DNA from: Strix aluco
Taxonomy: Eukaryota; Chordata; Aves; Strigiformes; Strigidae
DNA length: 64,000 nt
Direction of reading: 5' to 3'
Assembly: GCF_031877795.1 (NCBI RefSeq)
Contig: NC_133937.1
Span: forward strand, 19,309,501-19,373,500
The position numbers and the translations under genes were made by a program. The notes under the pieces are model-generated. The model saw only the letters and a program-made list of their open reading frames with translations, had not been told where the DNA came from and did not search any database. The stretch's first letter is position 1. The number at the start of each line of letters is the position of its first letter. Shown one piece after another: positions 30,883 to 43,100 of this stretch.

Positions 30883-30988
30883 ATTGGCCAGTGGTTATAC
30901 TAGTTCTACCCTCTCTCCTCTCATTGGCTCTCTTTCGCTTGTCACAGGAGGGACCGCCTCCTCCGGTATCAGACCGAGATCCCATTGG
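30883..30988 (+). promoter_or_regulatory. GBF1: Array of three inverted CCAAT boxes (ATTGG)
   Basis: ATTGG occurs at 30883-30887, 30923-30927 and 30984-30988, all in the same orientation, spaced 40 and 61 bp. NF-Y binds such boxes, and same-orientation arrays mark NF-Y-dependent promoters. The array lies about 0.3-0.4 kb upstream of the likely GBF1 start. Confidence 0.6.
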
Positions 30989-31085
30989 GTACCTTAGGGA
31001 GCTGCCCGCCGCATCGTGCGCGGGTTGGCTCTCCGAGCCGTCCGTCGGTGTAGTAACCAGGCAGCGGGTTGCGGTGCGCCTGTTT

Positions 31086-31093
31086 CCACGTCA
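31086..31093 (-). promoter_or_regulatory. GBF1: UPRE-type TGACGTGG site in the GBF1 promoter
   Basis: Plus-strand CCACGTCA is TGACGTGG on the minus strand, the core bound by XBP1/ATF6/CREB3-class bZIP factors. Occupancy is inferred. Confidence 0.45.
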
Positions 31094-31189
31094 GTGAGAG
31101 CGCTGCGGAGCCGGTTTCGCTTGCCCGTGCCCGGGAGGACCCTGCGCTCGGCGGTCTCGCCGGGACTGCCGCCGCCTCCTGCTGCCGCC

Positions 31190-31205
31190 GGGAGGGAGGG
31201 AGGGG
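31190..31205 (+). promoter_or_regulatory. GBF1: Perfect G-quadruplex motif in the GBF1 promoter/5' UTR
   Basis: GGGAGGGAGGGAGGGG has four G-tracts with single-A loops, the arrangement that forms the most stable parallel quadruplexes. It is on the sense strand of GBF1. If the start site lies upstream of it, the mRNA would also carry it. Confidence 0.7.
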
Positions 31206-31291
31206 CGGACAGAGGGAGGGCCGAGCCCTCCCGCTCGCGGCGCCGCCCGCCTGACCGATATGTGAAGCGGCCGCCGCCGCGGGGAGCAGGC

Positions 31292-31304
31292 GCCGCCATT
31301 TTGG
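31292..31304 (-). promoter_or_regulatory. GBF1: YY1 site near the likely GBF1 start
   Basis: Plus-strand GCCGCCATTTTGG is CCAAAATGGCGGC on the minus strand, a full YY1 consensus. In housekeeping promoters such sites sit just downstream of the transcription start. Confidence 0.6.
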
Positions 31305-31531
31305 ATGCGGGGGTCAGTGCCGGGCGGCGAATGCCTGTCGCGATACTGTCGCGACGTGGGGGCGGGCGGGAGGGAGGCTGCGGCGGGGGAACCGTGCGGT
31401 GCCGGCGGGGGGCGTGGATGGAGCCGAGGCAGCCCCGGGGGCGGGCAGGGTGCCGGGGGCAGGCCGCCGCGGGGGGTGCAGCGGCCGGCGGGGTGGCGGG
31501 GGTTGGCGGCCGCTCCCTCCGCCCCCGGCCG

Positions 31532-31553
31532 TGACGTGACACGCGTGACGTCC
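31532..31553 (+). promoter_or_regulatory. GBF1: Paired CRE/UPRE-like sites
   Basis: TGACGTGA at 31532-31539 and TGACGTCC at 31546-31553 lie 14 bp apart in the same orientation. Both have the TGACGT core of CREB/ATF-class bZIP factors, one base or two from the palindromic CRE. Function is inferred. Confidence 0.5.
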
Positions 31554-31759
31554 CGCCCGGGGCGCCCCACACGGCGGGGGGCGGCCGGGCCGGGGGCGCT
31601 GCCTGGCCCTGGGCACCGGCCGGCAGCGGGCTGGAGCCGTAAGGGCAGGGCTCGGAGCGGGGCTGGTGGCCGCAGCGCCGCGCCCGGGAGGGCCGGGCCG
31701 GGAGGTGCCGGCGTGTCCTGCACCTGCACAGGCACCCGCTTACGTAAAAATCGGTGGAA

Positions 31760-34700
31760 ACGGGGACCTTTCCCAGCATATAGCCAGCTGCTTAGCTGTT
31801 GCAGGAGGAAGGCTCGGAGCTAACTTAGGGTGTACGTTATGAGTTCAGCTGATACCATGTTTCTTAGTTTCAACATGTAAGCCCGATGAAGTAATCGGAA
31901 GGAGGAAAATCCCCCTCCCCGTATTTACCTTCGGTTTCATTCTTCCTCTGTAGTTTTGACAGATAAAAGTGAGCTGACTTCTCTTGATTCCCAGGCACTA
32001 TCTCACTGTTGCAACTAAGTGCAGAGACTTGCAGAGAAGCCTGTCCCACCTTCCTTTCTGATGTGCCACCACTGTCATGTTACTGCTGCTTCTCTTTCAA
32101 AGGGTCTTGATTGCCCAGAATTTTGGTATCGCTGGACTGCACAGTTCATTGCCATACTTATGAATTAATACTTTTCTATTATTTTTGTCCAGACATTAGG
32201 ACCTAGCCTTTGGAGAAACATCTTGAGTTCTCTGAAATTTCACTGCCTGTGATGTTTATTGCAGAGTAGCTATCACATGAAAGACCCAAGCAACTTAAAT
32301 TTCGTGGTGGAGATTTATGTACCTTCCATGTGCAAATTAGAAGGAAGAAAAGTTGCTCTTTCACTGTCAGCTGGGCTTCTGGGTAACCTAGCTAGCTCTG
32401 AGTTAGGCAGGAATTGTTTGTGATTCAGAGACTGAAGGTGGTTGTGTGTTGTGTTTTGGTAGCAGTGTATTGTATCAGGACTTGAGTGGCCAAATCTAGG
32501 TCAGAGACCATATAGATTATGCATGCATTATCATAAACAGTGCAAATTTAGGTCAGCAGAACCTTACTTTGAAATACTGCCTTTCTTGCTTGTGTAGTGA
32601 TTATGTTGTTTTTTATTATTGCTATTTACTGGAGTAGTTTCACTGGGCTTGAGTCAGTTACCATAGCTGAAGGCTAAAGTTAGTGATAGGAATAAGTGAC
32701 TTGATGGAAGTCTGACAGACTTTGTCACTTCTGATGCTAACTCTTGCTTGTTTCCAGAGGAGTTGCAGACATTTCCCTGCAGGGGAGGGAATGCCTCCTA
32801 AAAGTGTATCTGAGATTTCTTATGGTAATACCCAGGAAAAATTTGGGTTCCTATGCACTGGAATATTTTGGGGTAGTGTGTTCCAGGATTGAGCTGTGGG
32901 GTGTTCAGTGCACATGTGAAATAACATTTGCAGATGTAAATCTTGTCAGTGTTTTTATATGAAGATTTCACATCTGATACTATTTCAGGCATCTCAGAAT
33001 AGTGACAATTACTGTCCATATGACATTGCTGTAGACTGACAAGCATATGAATGTTAGATTTTGTTCTTTTATGGCATGCTCGGGCATCTACCCTTTTCCA
33101 CTCATAGTGTTCCTAACCTTGTCAGCAGTGAGGCTGTGCATGCTAACAGCTTCCCCATGTCTGGTGGTGGCTGGGCAGCTGCGTCGTCTTGGTTTGGAGC
33201 TGTCATTTTCACTGTGCTGCCTGTTGGAAGCTCTGTGCAGGAGCCAAATCTGAGGACTGGTCTGCAGATTTAAGCAGATGTATGAACTGATCATGAGAAA
33301 AAAACAGGATTTTATGTAGGACTAACTGAAGAGATAAGGAGCTAAAAAGCATTTGAAATTTAATAGGTGCCTTTCCTGTTTTCTACATAACTCAAGACCA
33401 CAGAACTTAATCCATTTGTTTCTGTACTGAGTCCACTATCCTGTGTTTGATTAAAGATTGTTTTCAAGAAAGGCATTCAGTCTTGATCTGAAGACGTCAA
33501 GAGGTGTCAGTGCCATGGCTTTGTGAGGGAGATTGTTTCAACTTTTTGAATGATCTTCAGCATTAGTTCTGTTAACCTGTCCAACCAACAGTTATACACT
33601 CTCCCAGTCTTCAGGCCATACCTTTGTAACACTAAGCTTGAATTCATATTAACAATGTTTTTGTATGTTGTACAAACATTTTGTAGTTTTGCTTGATTTC
33701 CACCATGCTGTGATCATTCAGTGCTGGTCGGGTAAATCTTGTAACTTTCTCTTGCAGCTTCAGAGCATTAACTTCAATCGTAAAATTTCTTTCAATGTAG
33801 TACGCCTCTACTGAGTTCTAAAGTGTGAGCAGTTGTTGCTTGTGATGAAGATACAGGTGAAGGAATACATCCTGAAATTATCTGATAGTTTAAAAGGGGT
33901 AGACTTTGGGAAGTGCAGAGATTAGAAAAGCTGTTTCCATTGCTTGAAATAAACTTTTAAACTCTTGCAGGGATGGATGGTGCTTTTGGTGGGTTTAGCT
34001 TACAGATGCATCTCTCTGAAAATAGTTGTCTGGCTTTCCCCCTTCCCCCAGTAATTATTTTCTGTTTCCTTTTCCAGCACACAGTTGCAGAGGTCCTTTG
34101 TGTGAGTTAAGATAGTTGGCCATGGTTTACTTTGGAATGTGTGTGTGCTATTGCTTGGTTAACTGCAAGCTTAAATGTGAATCAGGATTTTCCCCTGTCT
34201 TTACCCGGTGTTTTTGGTGAAGTGGGCTGTATGTGTGATGTACAGAGATCTGAGACTGAATTTGTGTCTCCAGCATGACAGGTTAGTTCAGTTGCATTGG
34301 ACCACTAAGTTTTTTGGCATGTGTAAAGTGAATTTTTGTACTTTTAAATAAAGCTGTATTTAATGGAATCTGTAGTGAGGAAAGGAGTGTGTTCTCATCA
34401 AGTCTTCTCAAATAGTTAGCAATGAAAGGATATAATAGCAAAAAAAATGCTTAAGTTTTGCAGGATTTTGTCAGGAGAGCCCTGCCAAGCAACATGGGTT
34501 TTTTGCACCCTTGATAGAAAGGATCAGCACATTCAGTTTCCCAGCAGGTCAAAAGGAAAAGGTGTGTGTTGGAGGTTTGTGTCTATCTTCTTCATATTTT
34601 GCTGCTCGGAGATAGCATCAGGTTTGGGAACAGCTGAGCACTCTAAGTCTGCTACATTCAGGAAGGACTGAGTTGATCAAACGTTTCCATCCTGATTCTT

Positions 34701-37062
34701 TTAGGTTAAAAGTAGAGGAGAAGAAATGGGAGTTCTACAAACAAATTCAGTAGTATGCAGAATAGTATTTAAGTTTTGGCATGGCTTTAAATATTGGCAG
34801 AACTATTGAGTATCTGTGTATGTGCAAGGCATGTGATACGTATGTCTGGTATTTCTTTACATGCTTTTCCAAATCAGGTTGGGGGAGCCTTTGTTTCCAC
34901 GTCAGTTTGTTAGATGCCTGGAATGGTACTACAAAGTTTACATGCTCAGTATTGTTTTGTAACAGTGAAGACAGGAAAAACTTGAGCTTTGACAAGTTTG
35001 AATGTATAAAGTATTTCCCCAAAAGTACCTCTGTGGGCCAGAGTTTTGATCCCTGAAACTGCCTGTGTAGAAATATGGAAAATACTGGAATTACTGAAAG
35101 AAGAAATAAATGAGGAATTTTACGTGGAGGAGAAAATCTCCCATTAATGTCTTGGACGAAAACAAAGACAACATACTGAAGTAGAAAACATTGTGATCAA
35201 GGGTATTTTTATGCAATATTTCAATGCAGTCATATAAATAATATATGGAATTAGTCACTCTTGAGGACAGGAACATCTCTCAAGCATTAGACACACAAGT
35301 AGGAAGAATATCTGTGGTTCTGTTATATACAACTGTGGAGGGAGGATATAAACCTTTGTTCTTCAGGGCACAAGCAAATTTCTTGGCAGAACTATTTGTT
35401 TATTTTTCTGAATTATCTAGTAGTGAATGAGATAAACTATTGATCTGGTCTGTCATGGCAGTTCCTATATTATAAAATACTTTTGTCTTTGCTCCTAATT
35501 TATTGCGTAACACTTAGGACTGCCATTACATATAATTAATCTAATGAAGTAAGAAACAGTTTTGCCATAAGATTATTCACCCTATTGCAAACATATTAAA
35601 AAACAGAACAACAAATCTAATGTTCTGCCTTGATAAGGTATCTTTTTATAATATTTTGCTTTCTTTCCATTATTTACAGAGTCCTGAAGCAAATTAGTCT
35701 CTTTTACTCAGAGGATATTTGTATATTTGAAGTATTGATAATTCAAACATGTTAATTAACGTGAAGCCTGACAGATTTAGGATGTATGCTCTGAAATTTC
35801 TTTGGTGGTGTTTCTGAGGTCTGGAGTAATACACCAAAACTGTTCCCTTCCATCTTTGCTTTTGCTACATGGGCAAAAATCCTTCTCATATTCTCTGTGT
35901 TTTATTAACTGCCACCCCCACCCTCCCCCCAACTGAATCTTTAAAATGAGCCTGTCTGATTTGAACTGTTATGATCAATGTTTCATCTGTTTTCAGTCTT
36001 TTGCTTCCCTGTGGATGGCCTGTTGTGATTTCAAGCTGGATTCCTCATTTTCCTTTTGTATCTTCTGAAAAAGTCTCTTAACTTGGCTAGCATTTCACTA
36101 AATCCTTCTAATTTGCAGACATGGTATCATCTGACTCTGTGGCCTCTTTATAAGTCCTGTTTTTTCTTTATAAACAGTTGTGTCTGTTCCTTCCCCTCCA
36201 TTCTTATTTCTTTGTGCTTGCCTGTATCTGGCTATAGCTAGTATAGAGGAAACAATCCTGTAGTAATCCACTCTTTGTTTCTTTTTCTCAGACCATTACA
36301 AATATTTCTTGCTTGTAAAATTTTTCCCCCTGTCTGGCTCTCTTTCTGGGTACATCAGTTTAAGTTTTTCCCTGTAAGAGCTCAGGCTATGTGAGAGTAA
36401 ATGTCTGCCTTTAGCTTTCTCACTTTTTCTCCCCGTGTTCCATCCAATTGTCTCTAGTTTTGGGGATTTCTTTGTGGGGTCTTACCCATGCCTTTTTTTC
36501 ACTTGCCTGCTTTCTTGAAAGCTTTTTTTCATGAAGCAAGTGTGAAATCAACATCTGTTACAAGTTACTTTATTTTGTCAAAGTTTAAAGTTCCAAAGAC
36601 TTTTGCTCTGGACAGCTTATTCAAGCCACTGATGCTTATTTAACAGAGTACAAGATTGGCTTTGTGTTCTGTGTAGAGCTGCAGGACTTTGCATAAGTGC
36701 CGGACATGTGTGTGTTATTGCATTGTCATGGATGTCTGTCCTGGTACCCTAACACTTTGTCCTTCTGTGAACTTACACAGACTGGAGAAAAAATGAGAAA
36801 TGTGCCTTGGCAAAGTTGTCTCTTGCTTCACAGATACCCTGTTATAACTACGTGTTCTCATGGTCTTGAAAGCACACTCTGTAGAAAAGCGTCTTCCTTT
36901 TGACAAAATAACTGTATTTGTGTGCATGCACAAAACAATGATCTGAAAGTGTCTTGCATCTCTGAAGGCCTCCTGCTTGACTAGGGCCAACTTGATGTTT
37001 TATCTGAGGAAGAGAATGATTCTGAGGGGCTGGAGGTTAATTTGAATTACCTTTGTTTTCAG
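31760..37062 (+). other. GBF1: GBF1 intron 1
   Basis: AT-rich intronic sequence ending in a TTTGTTTTCAG acceptor at 37061-37062. A CR1-like relic is at about 33,430-33,620. No other exon, RNA gene or element could be supported. The 5' limit depends on the unresolved exon 1 donor. Confidence 0.6.
33430..33620. mobile_element. Degenerate CR1-type LINE fragment
   Basis: The order of GGCATTCAGTCTTGATCTGA (33472-33491), GACGTCAAG, then GAGATTGTTTCAACT-like and GTTCTGTTAACCTGT-like words follows the 3' region of sauropsid CR1 elements as I remember it. It is short and diverged with no coding capacity. The strand of the element is not assigned. Confidence 0.45.
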
Positions 37063-37168
37063 GATTGTCAGGATGGTGGATAAGAATATTTACATTGTAC
37101 AAGGTGAAATCAACGCAGTGGTGGGAGCCATAAAGCGTAATGCCCGATGGAGCACTCACACACATCTG
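37063..37168 (+). CDS. GBF1: GBF1 first coding exon (residues 1-32)
   Basis: The ATG is at 37073 and 10 nt of 5' UTR follow the acceptor. It encodes MVDKNIYIVQGEINAVVGAI and then KRNARWSTHTHL, ending in phase 0 at donor CTG|GTAAGT (37168/37169). This is the conserved N-terminus of GBF1, the Golgi brefeldin-A-sensitive guanine-nucleotide exchange factor for class I ARFs, which recruits COPI. These residues begin the DCB (dimerisation) domain. The Sec7 domain lies far downstream, outside the window. Confidence 0.96.
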
Positions 37169-40100
37169 GTAAGTTACCTTGAATTGTTGCTACATGTTCA
37201 CCTATGGCAGAAACCACCTGGTTTAGGAAAGTGCGTCCATTTTTTTTTTTTTTTTTTTTAGCACTCATTATAGTACTTTTGTAAGTAAAGTTGGAATAAC
37301 TTTCTACATTGTTTCACACTGAGTGGCTTTGACTTCTTGTGTGCCAGCGACTGTAAGGAGTACAAAGCTAGAAATCTACCTATATACCCTGTAAACAAAC
37401 AAAAAACCCTATGTTGTATTCCACATGGGAATCATCTCAGCCAACCATCTCAGTTAGACTTTTATCACCTGGTATGTCAGAGATTTTGAATAGATGGTGT
37501 TATTTTATTTAGCACAATGTTTTTATGTATCTTTTGTACCCTCTTAGAGAAGACAGTCTTCATCATGAAAGCCATGAAATAAAAACTGGGGAAGTTGTTA
37601 TATATAGGGTATTTTTTAATTTTTCATATGTCATAGTATCTTTTTTCAGCTCTGTGACTTTTGTGACTGCTAACTATATTCCTGACTGAAACCTGTTTTG
37701 TTAAAAGCCATTAATACAGTGTTTCCAAGTCTAATGATGCATTGGTCAGTTTATGGCTTCCACAGTGTAAATGTGTGCACGTGGTGTACTGTATCTGTGG
37801 TGCATTTCAGAATGTCACATGAATAGCAGATGGCTGTCATCCTGCACAAGTGGTTTCAGTTCGTCAAAGGGCAGGGCCGTTTTTCTTACTAACAGGCATT
37901 TCTACAGTGGAGCTCACTGCCACCCAGTAGGAGGTACACAGCTTGGAGAAACTGCTGCTCCTCCTTATTTTAATATCGTAAAGACAGACTAAGGCTAAAG
38001 GATGCAGCTATTCATATAAATTTTGCACTGTGATTCTTTCTTCAAGTTATTTTAATGGCACCAAATGTCATTGTATTTCTGTTCCCATTACAATCTGCAT
38101 AGATTAACATTATAGCAAATCCAGATGAGCCATTTCAATATGGTATGAGGTAGATTTGCTCTGAAATTTATTGAACAGCGGAAGGCTAATCAGAAATACT
38201 TCTAAGGACAATAAAACCAAACCAGAATGCTCAGTCTTGAACCTATGCTTTGACATTTGAGCTGTATGACATTGGGGAGCACTAGCAGGAAAATAAAAAT
38301 GCTTCTCCTGATTTTGAGGGAGTAAATGCACTGACAGTGATAAATTCAACCCATGGTACTTTTCTGAGTAGTGAGGTGAGGTCTTTACAGACCCATTATT
38401 AAGATTTGTCTTCAGGAATATGTTTGCCTCATTAATGACTTCCTTCCTATATATAACCTATAGGATGAAGAAAGGGATCCCCTGCTGCATAGCTTTAGCC
38501 TCTTAAAAGAAGTGCTGAATAATATAACAGGTAAGCTTATACAGAAATCAGCAGGTATGTGTACTTGCTTAGGCTATATGCAAATAAATGTACAGATACA
38601 CTTATTTAGTATCCAGAGGTCATATATTGAATAACAAGAGAAAAGCAAATATCTATGTACTTTTAGACAAATAATACCAATGTAAACTAGTACACAAATA
38701 CCACTGCTGCCGCTATCTGGAGAGATACATATGTGTGTGTGTGTGTGTATATATAGATATATTTGTGTGTGTATATATACAGACATATTTTTATATACAA
38801 ATATGCATGTTTCTTCAATATAGTGAAGCTTGTAGTAATGTGAAATCTGGTGTATTATTATGCATAGTTTTTCTGTGCTTTGTTTATGCTTTCTGATCTG
38901 TGAACGATGGGAAAATCTGCTTAGAAAGTAGCCTACCATTATCTGTTTTCTCCTCACATTCTTTAGTTTGTTGGTTTTCATCTGTTATCAATAGTAAGTG
39001 AAGCACAGACTTCACTTTCCACTGGGGTCTCTTGAATCTTGAAGTGAAAGGCTTACTTTGTGACCAGTTACACTGAAAGGAACTGGAAATCTATAATGAT
39101 TACAGAAGTAGAACACAAGGCTGTAGTGTGTATTCTGACCAGATTTTTTTCTCCCAAACCGTTCTTCTCCCCTTTCCCTCCACGTTTTCTCTTTCTGTAG
39201 TTTTGGGAGTGATTGTTTAAGTGTAACCTAAGTATGTGTTGAGGGTCTGGAAGTGAGGCTAATCCTGAGCTGCATGTGGCATTCTGCTGGTTCTTTGCAG
39301 GATTTGTCTTACTGATTGTAATAGTTGAAAGTAAGCTTTATTGCTGGTCCCTTTATTACAGTGAGTATTCAGAACTGCACTCAACTTAAGTTTGAGATGA
39401 ACTTTTTGCATTTCTAATTGCAAAGCTTGCCCATTCTTGTGCCAGTTCTGCGTCTGGAATCACATAAAAAGTATGTTCCCCAGAAGTACAGTACCACTTC
39501 TAGGTGCTGATGAAAGGTGCTGAGGACACATGCCAGTTCTGAGCCCTAATTCCTTACTCTTCTGTGGCTGTCTGTAAGTGTAATGCTTTACTTTTCTTTG
39601 CCAGGTGAATGTCCCTTGGTTGTGAGGAAGACTCTTCTGTCAGGTCACGACATCTTAGGGAACTCCTGCACAGCTTGCATTTCTGGACAGGATCTTTGTT
39701 CTGGCTGTTATGCTATACCCAGACTATGTGATAGTCTGGATTTGTGGGGTTTTTTTGTAAGCTCACTCATCTAATGTAGGATATGCATACAGTCACCAAA
39801 AGTGTTCTGGGAGGAAATCTTCATTCTCTCCCTTCTTATTTTAAATATAACATTTTATTTAAAATAAGAGTCCTGAAGTTCTTTGTCATTATTGCAAATA
39901 TCTATTCTCATCAACAAGAGCAGGGAATGTCAGGATGCTCAAATAAATGCAGTATGAGTAAATGTCAGGGACTGGCCATTTATCTAGAGTAGCTAGATGC
40001 AATGTGATGTTGACTTGTTGGGGAAAAAATGCAAGCCTACTATCTGCTTGTGTTCGAGAAAGTTTGATGTACTGAGAGGTTCAGAGACTCTCTGTGAGTA

Positions 40101-43100
40101 TTAGTCATCATGTAAGTGTGGCTCATGCTGAGATAATAATTGCTTATATGTGGTGATGATAGCATGTTAGTTTGACTGCATGGGTTCTTTTAAACAGGTA
40201 ATTTCAGCTTCAGTGACTGCTATTTATTGACTAGTGTCTTGAGATAGGACATCATTGCTATGCTCTCATTTTTTTCAGTTTTAGACATGGACTGGTTCCC
40301 AAGCAATATTCTGAGTGATATAGAGTCTCCTGCCTCATCTTCCAGGCAATGAAAAGTCCAAGCTTAGGGTTTTTTGTGGGTGGGTTTTTTTGGTGTGGTG
40401 TTTTTTTTTTTTTTTTTTTCTTTTTCCCCTAGACCTTCTTTTCATGTCTCTTTCATTAGCTCATGGAAACGCATTGCTTTTATATTTAAATTTATTCAAG
40501 CTGTAATCTTTGACATTTGAGTTAGCTTTTAGTACAATTTTGCATTTATAGTAATATATATTATGTATTTTCTCAATCCCCCAAGAACCCATTTTAATCT
40601 GTTCCGGATGCAAATTTCAGGCTGCCTTGTCCCATCTCCCCTCTTGCTCTCGCCCTCCCTTCCCCTCCCCCATGGAGCATGTTTGATCAGGTGTGGCAGG
40701 CATATCCACTGTCAAGCTGCGCCCTTTATATTAGTCAATATTATCCTTCCTTCCCTCCCACTCCCTTCATTCTCCTCTGGGCTTTACCAGTTGATTTATA
40801 ATTTTGGAATTCTCATCGGAGTCTGTAATACAGTTTGTTCATTATTTAACCAAAACCTGTTTAATGAGCAAAGAGAGGCAATGTAAATGTTAGGCATGTT
40901 GCAGTGGAGTACCTTTTGTTCTCCTCTGAGCTAGTGGGTATTAACTCTGTCATGACTGTGATGCTGAAATACCCTGGTCAAGGGTATAAAGATGCACCGT
41001 ATGCCTCCAGGAGCTAAAGATTCCCATTTCAAAGTATTGCTTCTCAAGAGTAACTGAATTACATAACGTGTTTTATTTGATTACCGAAATAGTAAAAGCT
41101 TGTCTGCAACTAAGTAGTGGCATCCCATCCCACTGTATGTCTAAATGGGCTCTGGGAGGAAGCATCTAGAGAACATGCTGTTGCTGAGCACAAACAATCC
41201 TATGGTTATGGCAAGAGTAACTTCACTTCTATAGTTCAGCATACCTAGCTAAGGGCCTTGGACCTGAATTATGTGGAATGATGTGGCTCTTTAAAATTCT
41301 GTCAGAGAAACTTAATTTCTGTGGCAATTTTATGTAGATTTATAAAAACAGATTAAAAATTTGAAAATGAACATAATGTCTGCTTTGATCCACTATCATT
41401 TGATTTATTGTATGCCATTTTTACACTTCTGTGGGCTGCATATATTTTAATTATTGTTGATAGTAGTTGCCTGAAAAACAGGAAAAATAGAGATTCTGTC
41501 GTCTTGAGTGATGCATAAGTTACTCCAAGATAAATTTAATAGCTGAATGCTTGTTGTACTAAGATAAGCACCATAAGCCTAAGTTTGATGTGGTGTCTTG
41601 TATTTCCAGTGTTTAGAAAAAGCAAAAATTGGTGTCCTGAGTTATGACCATATGGAAGCAGTGACTATCAAGCTTTGTCCATGCATGCAAAAATTGAAAT
41701 ACAACTACATCTTCAAAGGTTATTTTAAAACAGATGGAAACCTTAGTATTGATACAAGTTTGGATCTGGGGTCACTGTCACCACAACTTGCATTTAACTG
41801 CTTTTTAAAGTAAGCTGAGTATCTAGAAAATATGTCTGGATGTTGAAATATTTGTTCATTTCATCAGTTTTGTTATGAATTTAGGTCAACAAAAGGAAGC
41901 TTCTTTCTGACATCCAGTGATAACTGAGCATCTTCTCTTTCATGAGTGTTTCCAATTTAGGATGCTCCTGAGCTCACTAGGGAGAGGCTTTATAACCACA
42001 AATGGCTGGAAATATGAATTAATTATAAGCCTGCTTTTCCATGATCTGATGAGGGTTGGGTTTTCTTAAGTTTTGCTGTGGCTGTTGAAGTCTTCAGACC
42101 ATTCCAGTATGATGTGGAGGTAAAAGCAGGTACTTTCTGTAGTCATTCTCCTCATTGCAGAATTTGTGCTTTGCTGTGACTGGAGGGATGAGTCAGTAAC
42201 CAGGATTTTCATGACCGAAGTACTGCTTACTGGTGTGTAGGATGGCTTTAGGACTGAATGCAACTGCCTTGTACAAGTCAGCACTGCAATGGGAGAAGCA
42301 GGTGTTTGTGGAAAGTGTGTGCATCGAGAGTCTATTTAAATAAGGTTTAAACTAGGTAAACACACCTGTGAAGAGGTGCCTGTGTATATTTTAGGTCCAT
42401 GAGTGCCAGACTGGAAGGTTTGAGTCCTTTTATCCTCTGGTGGTTCAGAGTTAGTGCATTTAAACAGAAGCTGCAAAGTAAGCTGTTAGAAGCACTCTGA
42501 TTTCATGCACATTCATGACATTTTAAATGAATGCTTGTACAGTGGGTTCAGAAGAATCTTTTCATGGCTTATTTCAGACAAGAAGCTGCTGCAAATCTCC
42601 ATCTTTAGAGGGTTGGCTGGGGCATTAAGAGTTGGCTAAAGGTCAAATGACTGTAACCGTAAGAGAACCTTTGCCCAGTGTACTGACTTAATATACTTGT
42701 TACTGTAGCCATCAGTTTTTTGGTATGTAGATTTGATTGCACAGTCATTTTCCTCGTGTCTGAGCTCTGAAAACTCAGTTTTTAAGGAACATCTGAAATT
42801 CATACAAAACAGTACAGTTTTATCCTGATTTGGGATTAATGTCTGAACTTTTTCTGAAAGATCTAGTTTTAAGAAGTGGTAAATTGGTAGTAAATAAATA
42901 TGTGGCCTATTCTCAGTGCTACTGCAGTGCTATTGAACAGAATCTGGGATATTCATTGTGGTCTATTCAAGTTAAGAAATCAGAAAAAATAATTTTTTTT
43001 TTTTAAAGTAGCATAGGAATTAGATTATATGGATGTGTGATGTATAGTGCTGCAATGCTTGTTACTTTGCACTTGGCAGATAAAAGCAATACTGTGTTTA

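Larger units (their letters stand above)
31280..31638 (+). other. GBF1: Approximate position of GBF1 non-coding exon 1
   Basis: The first coding exon has an acceptor only 10 nt before the ATG, so at least one upstream non-coding exon must exist. A YY1 site, which usually lies near the start site, is at 31,292-31,304. Possible donors are GTGAGA at 31094, GTCAGT at 31313 and GTAAGG at 31639. I cannot choose between them from sequence alone, so both ends are approximate. Confidence 0.25.
30640..31760. promoter_or_regulatory. GBF1: CpG island over the GBF1 5' end
   Basis: GC- and CpG-dense for about 1.1 kb, with a sharp fall to AT-rich sequence after about 31.8 kb. It contains CCAAT boxes, a YY1 site, ACGT-core elements and GC boxes, as expected for a broadly expressed gene. 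Long frames on both strands here are composition artefacts. Confidence 0.85.

Noticed and set aside
30994-31779. 261-residue minus-strand frame and 172-residue plus-strand frames in the GBF1 island
   Set aside because: Same composition effect; they overlap each other on opposite strands and show no family resemblance.
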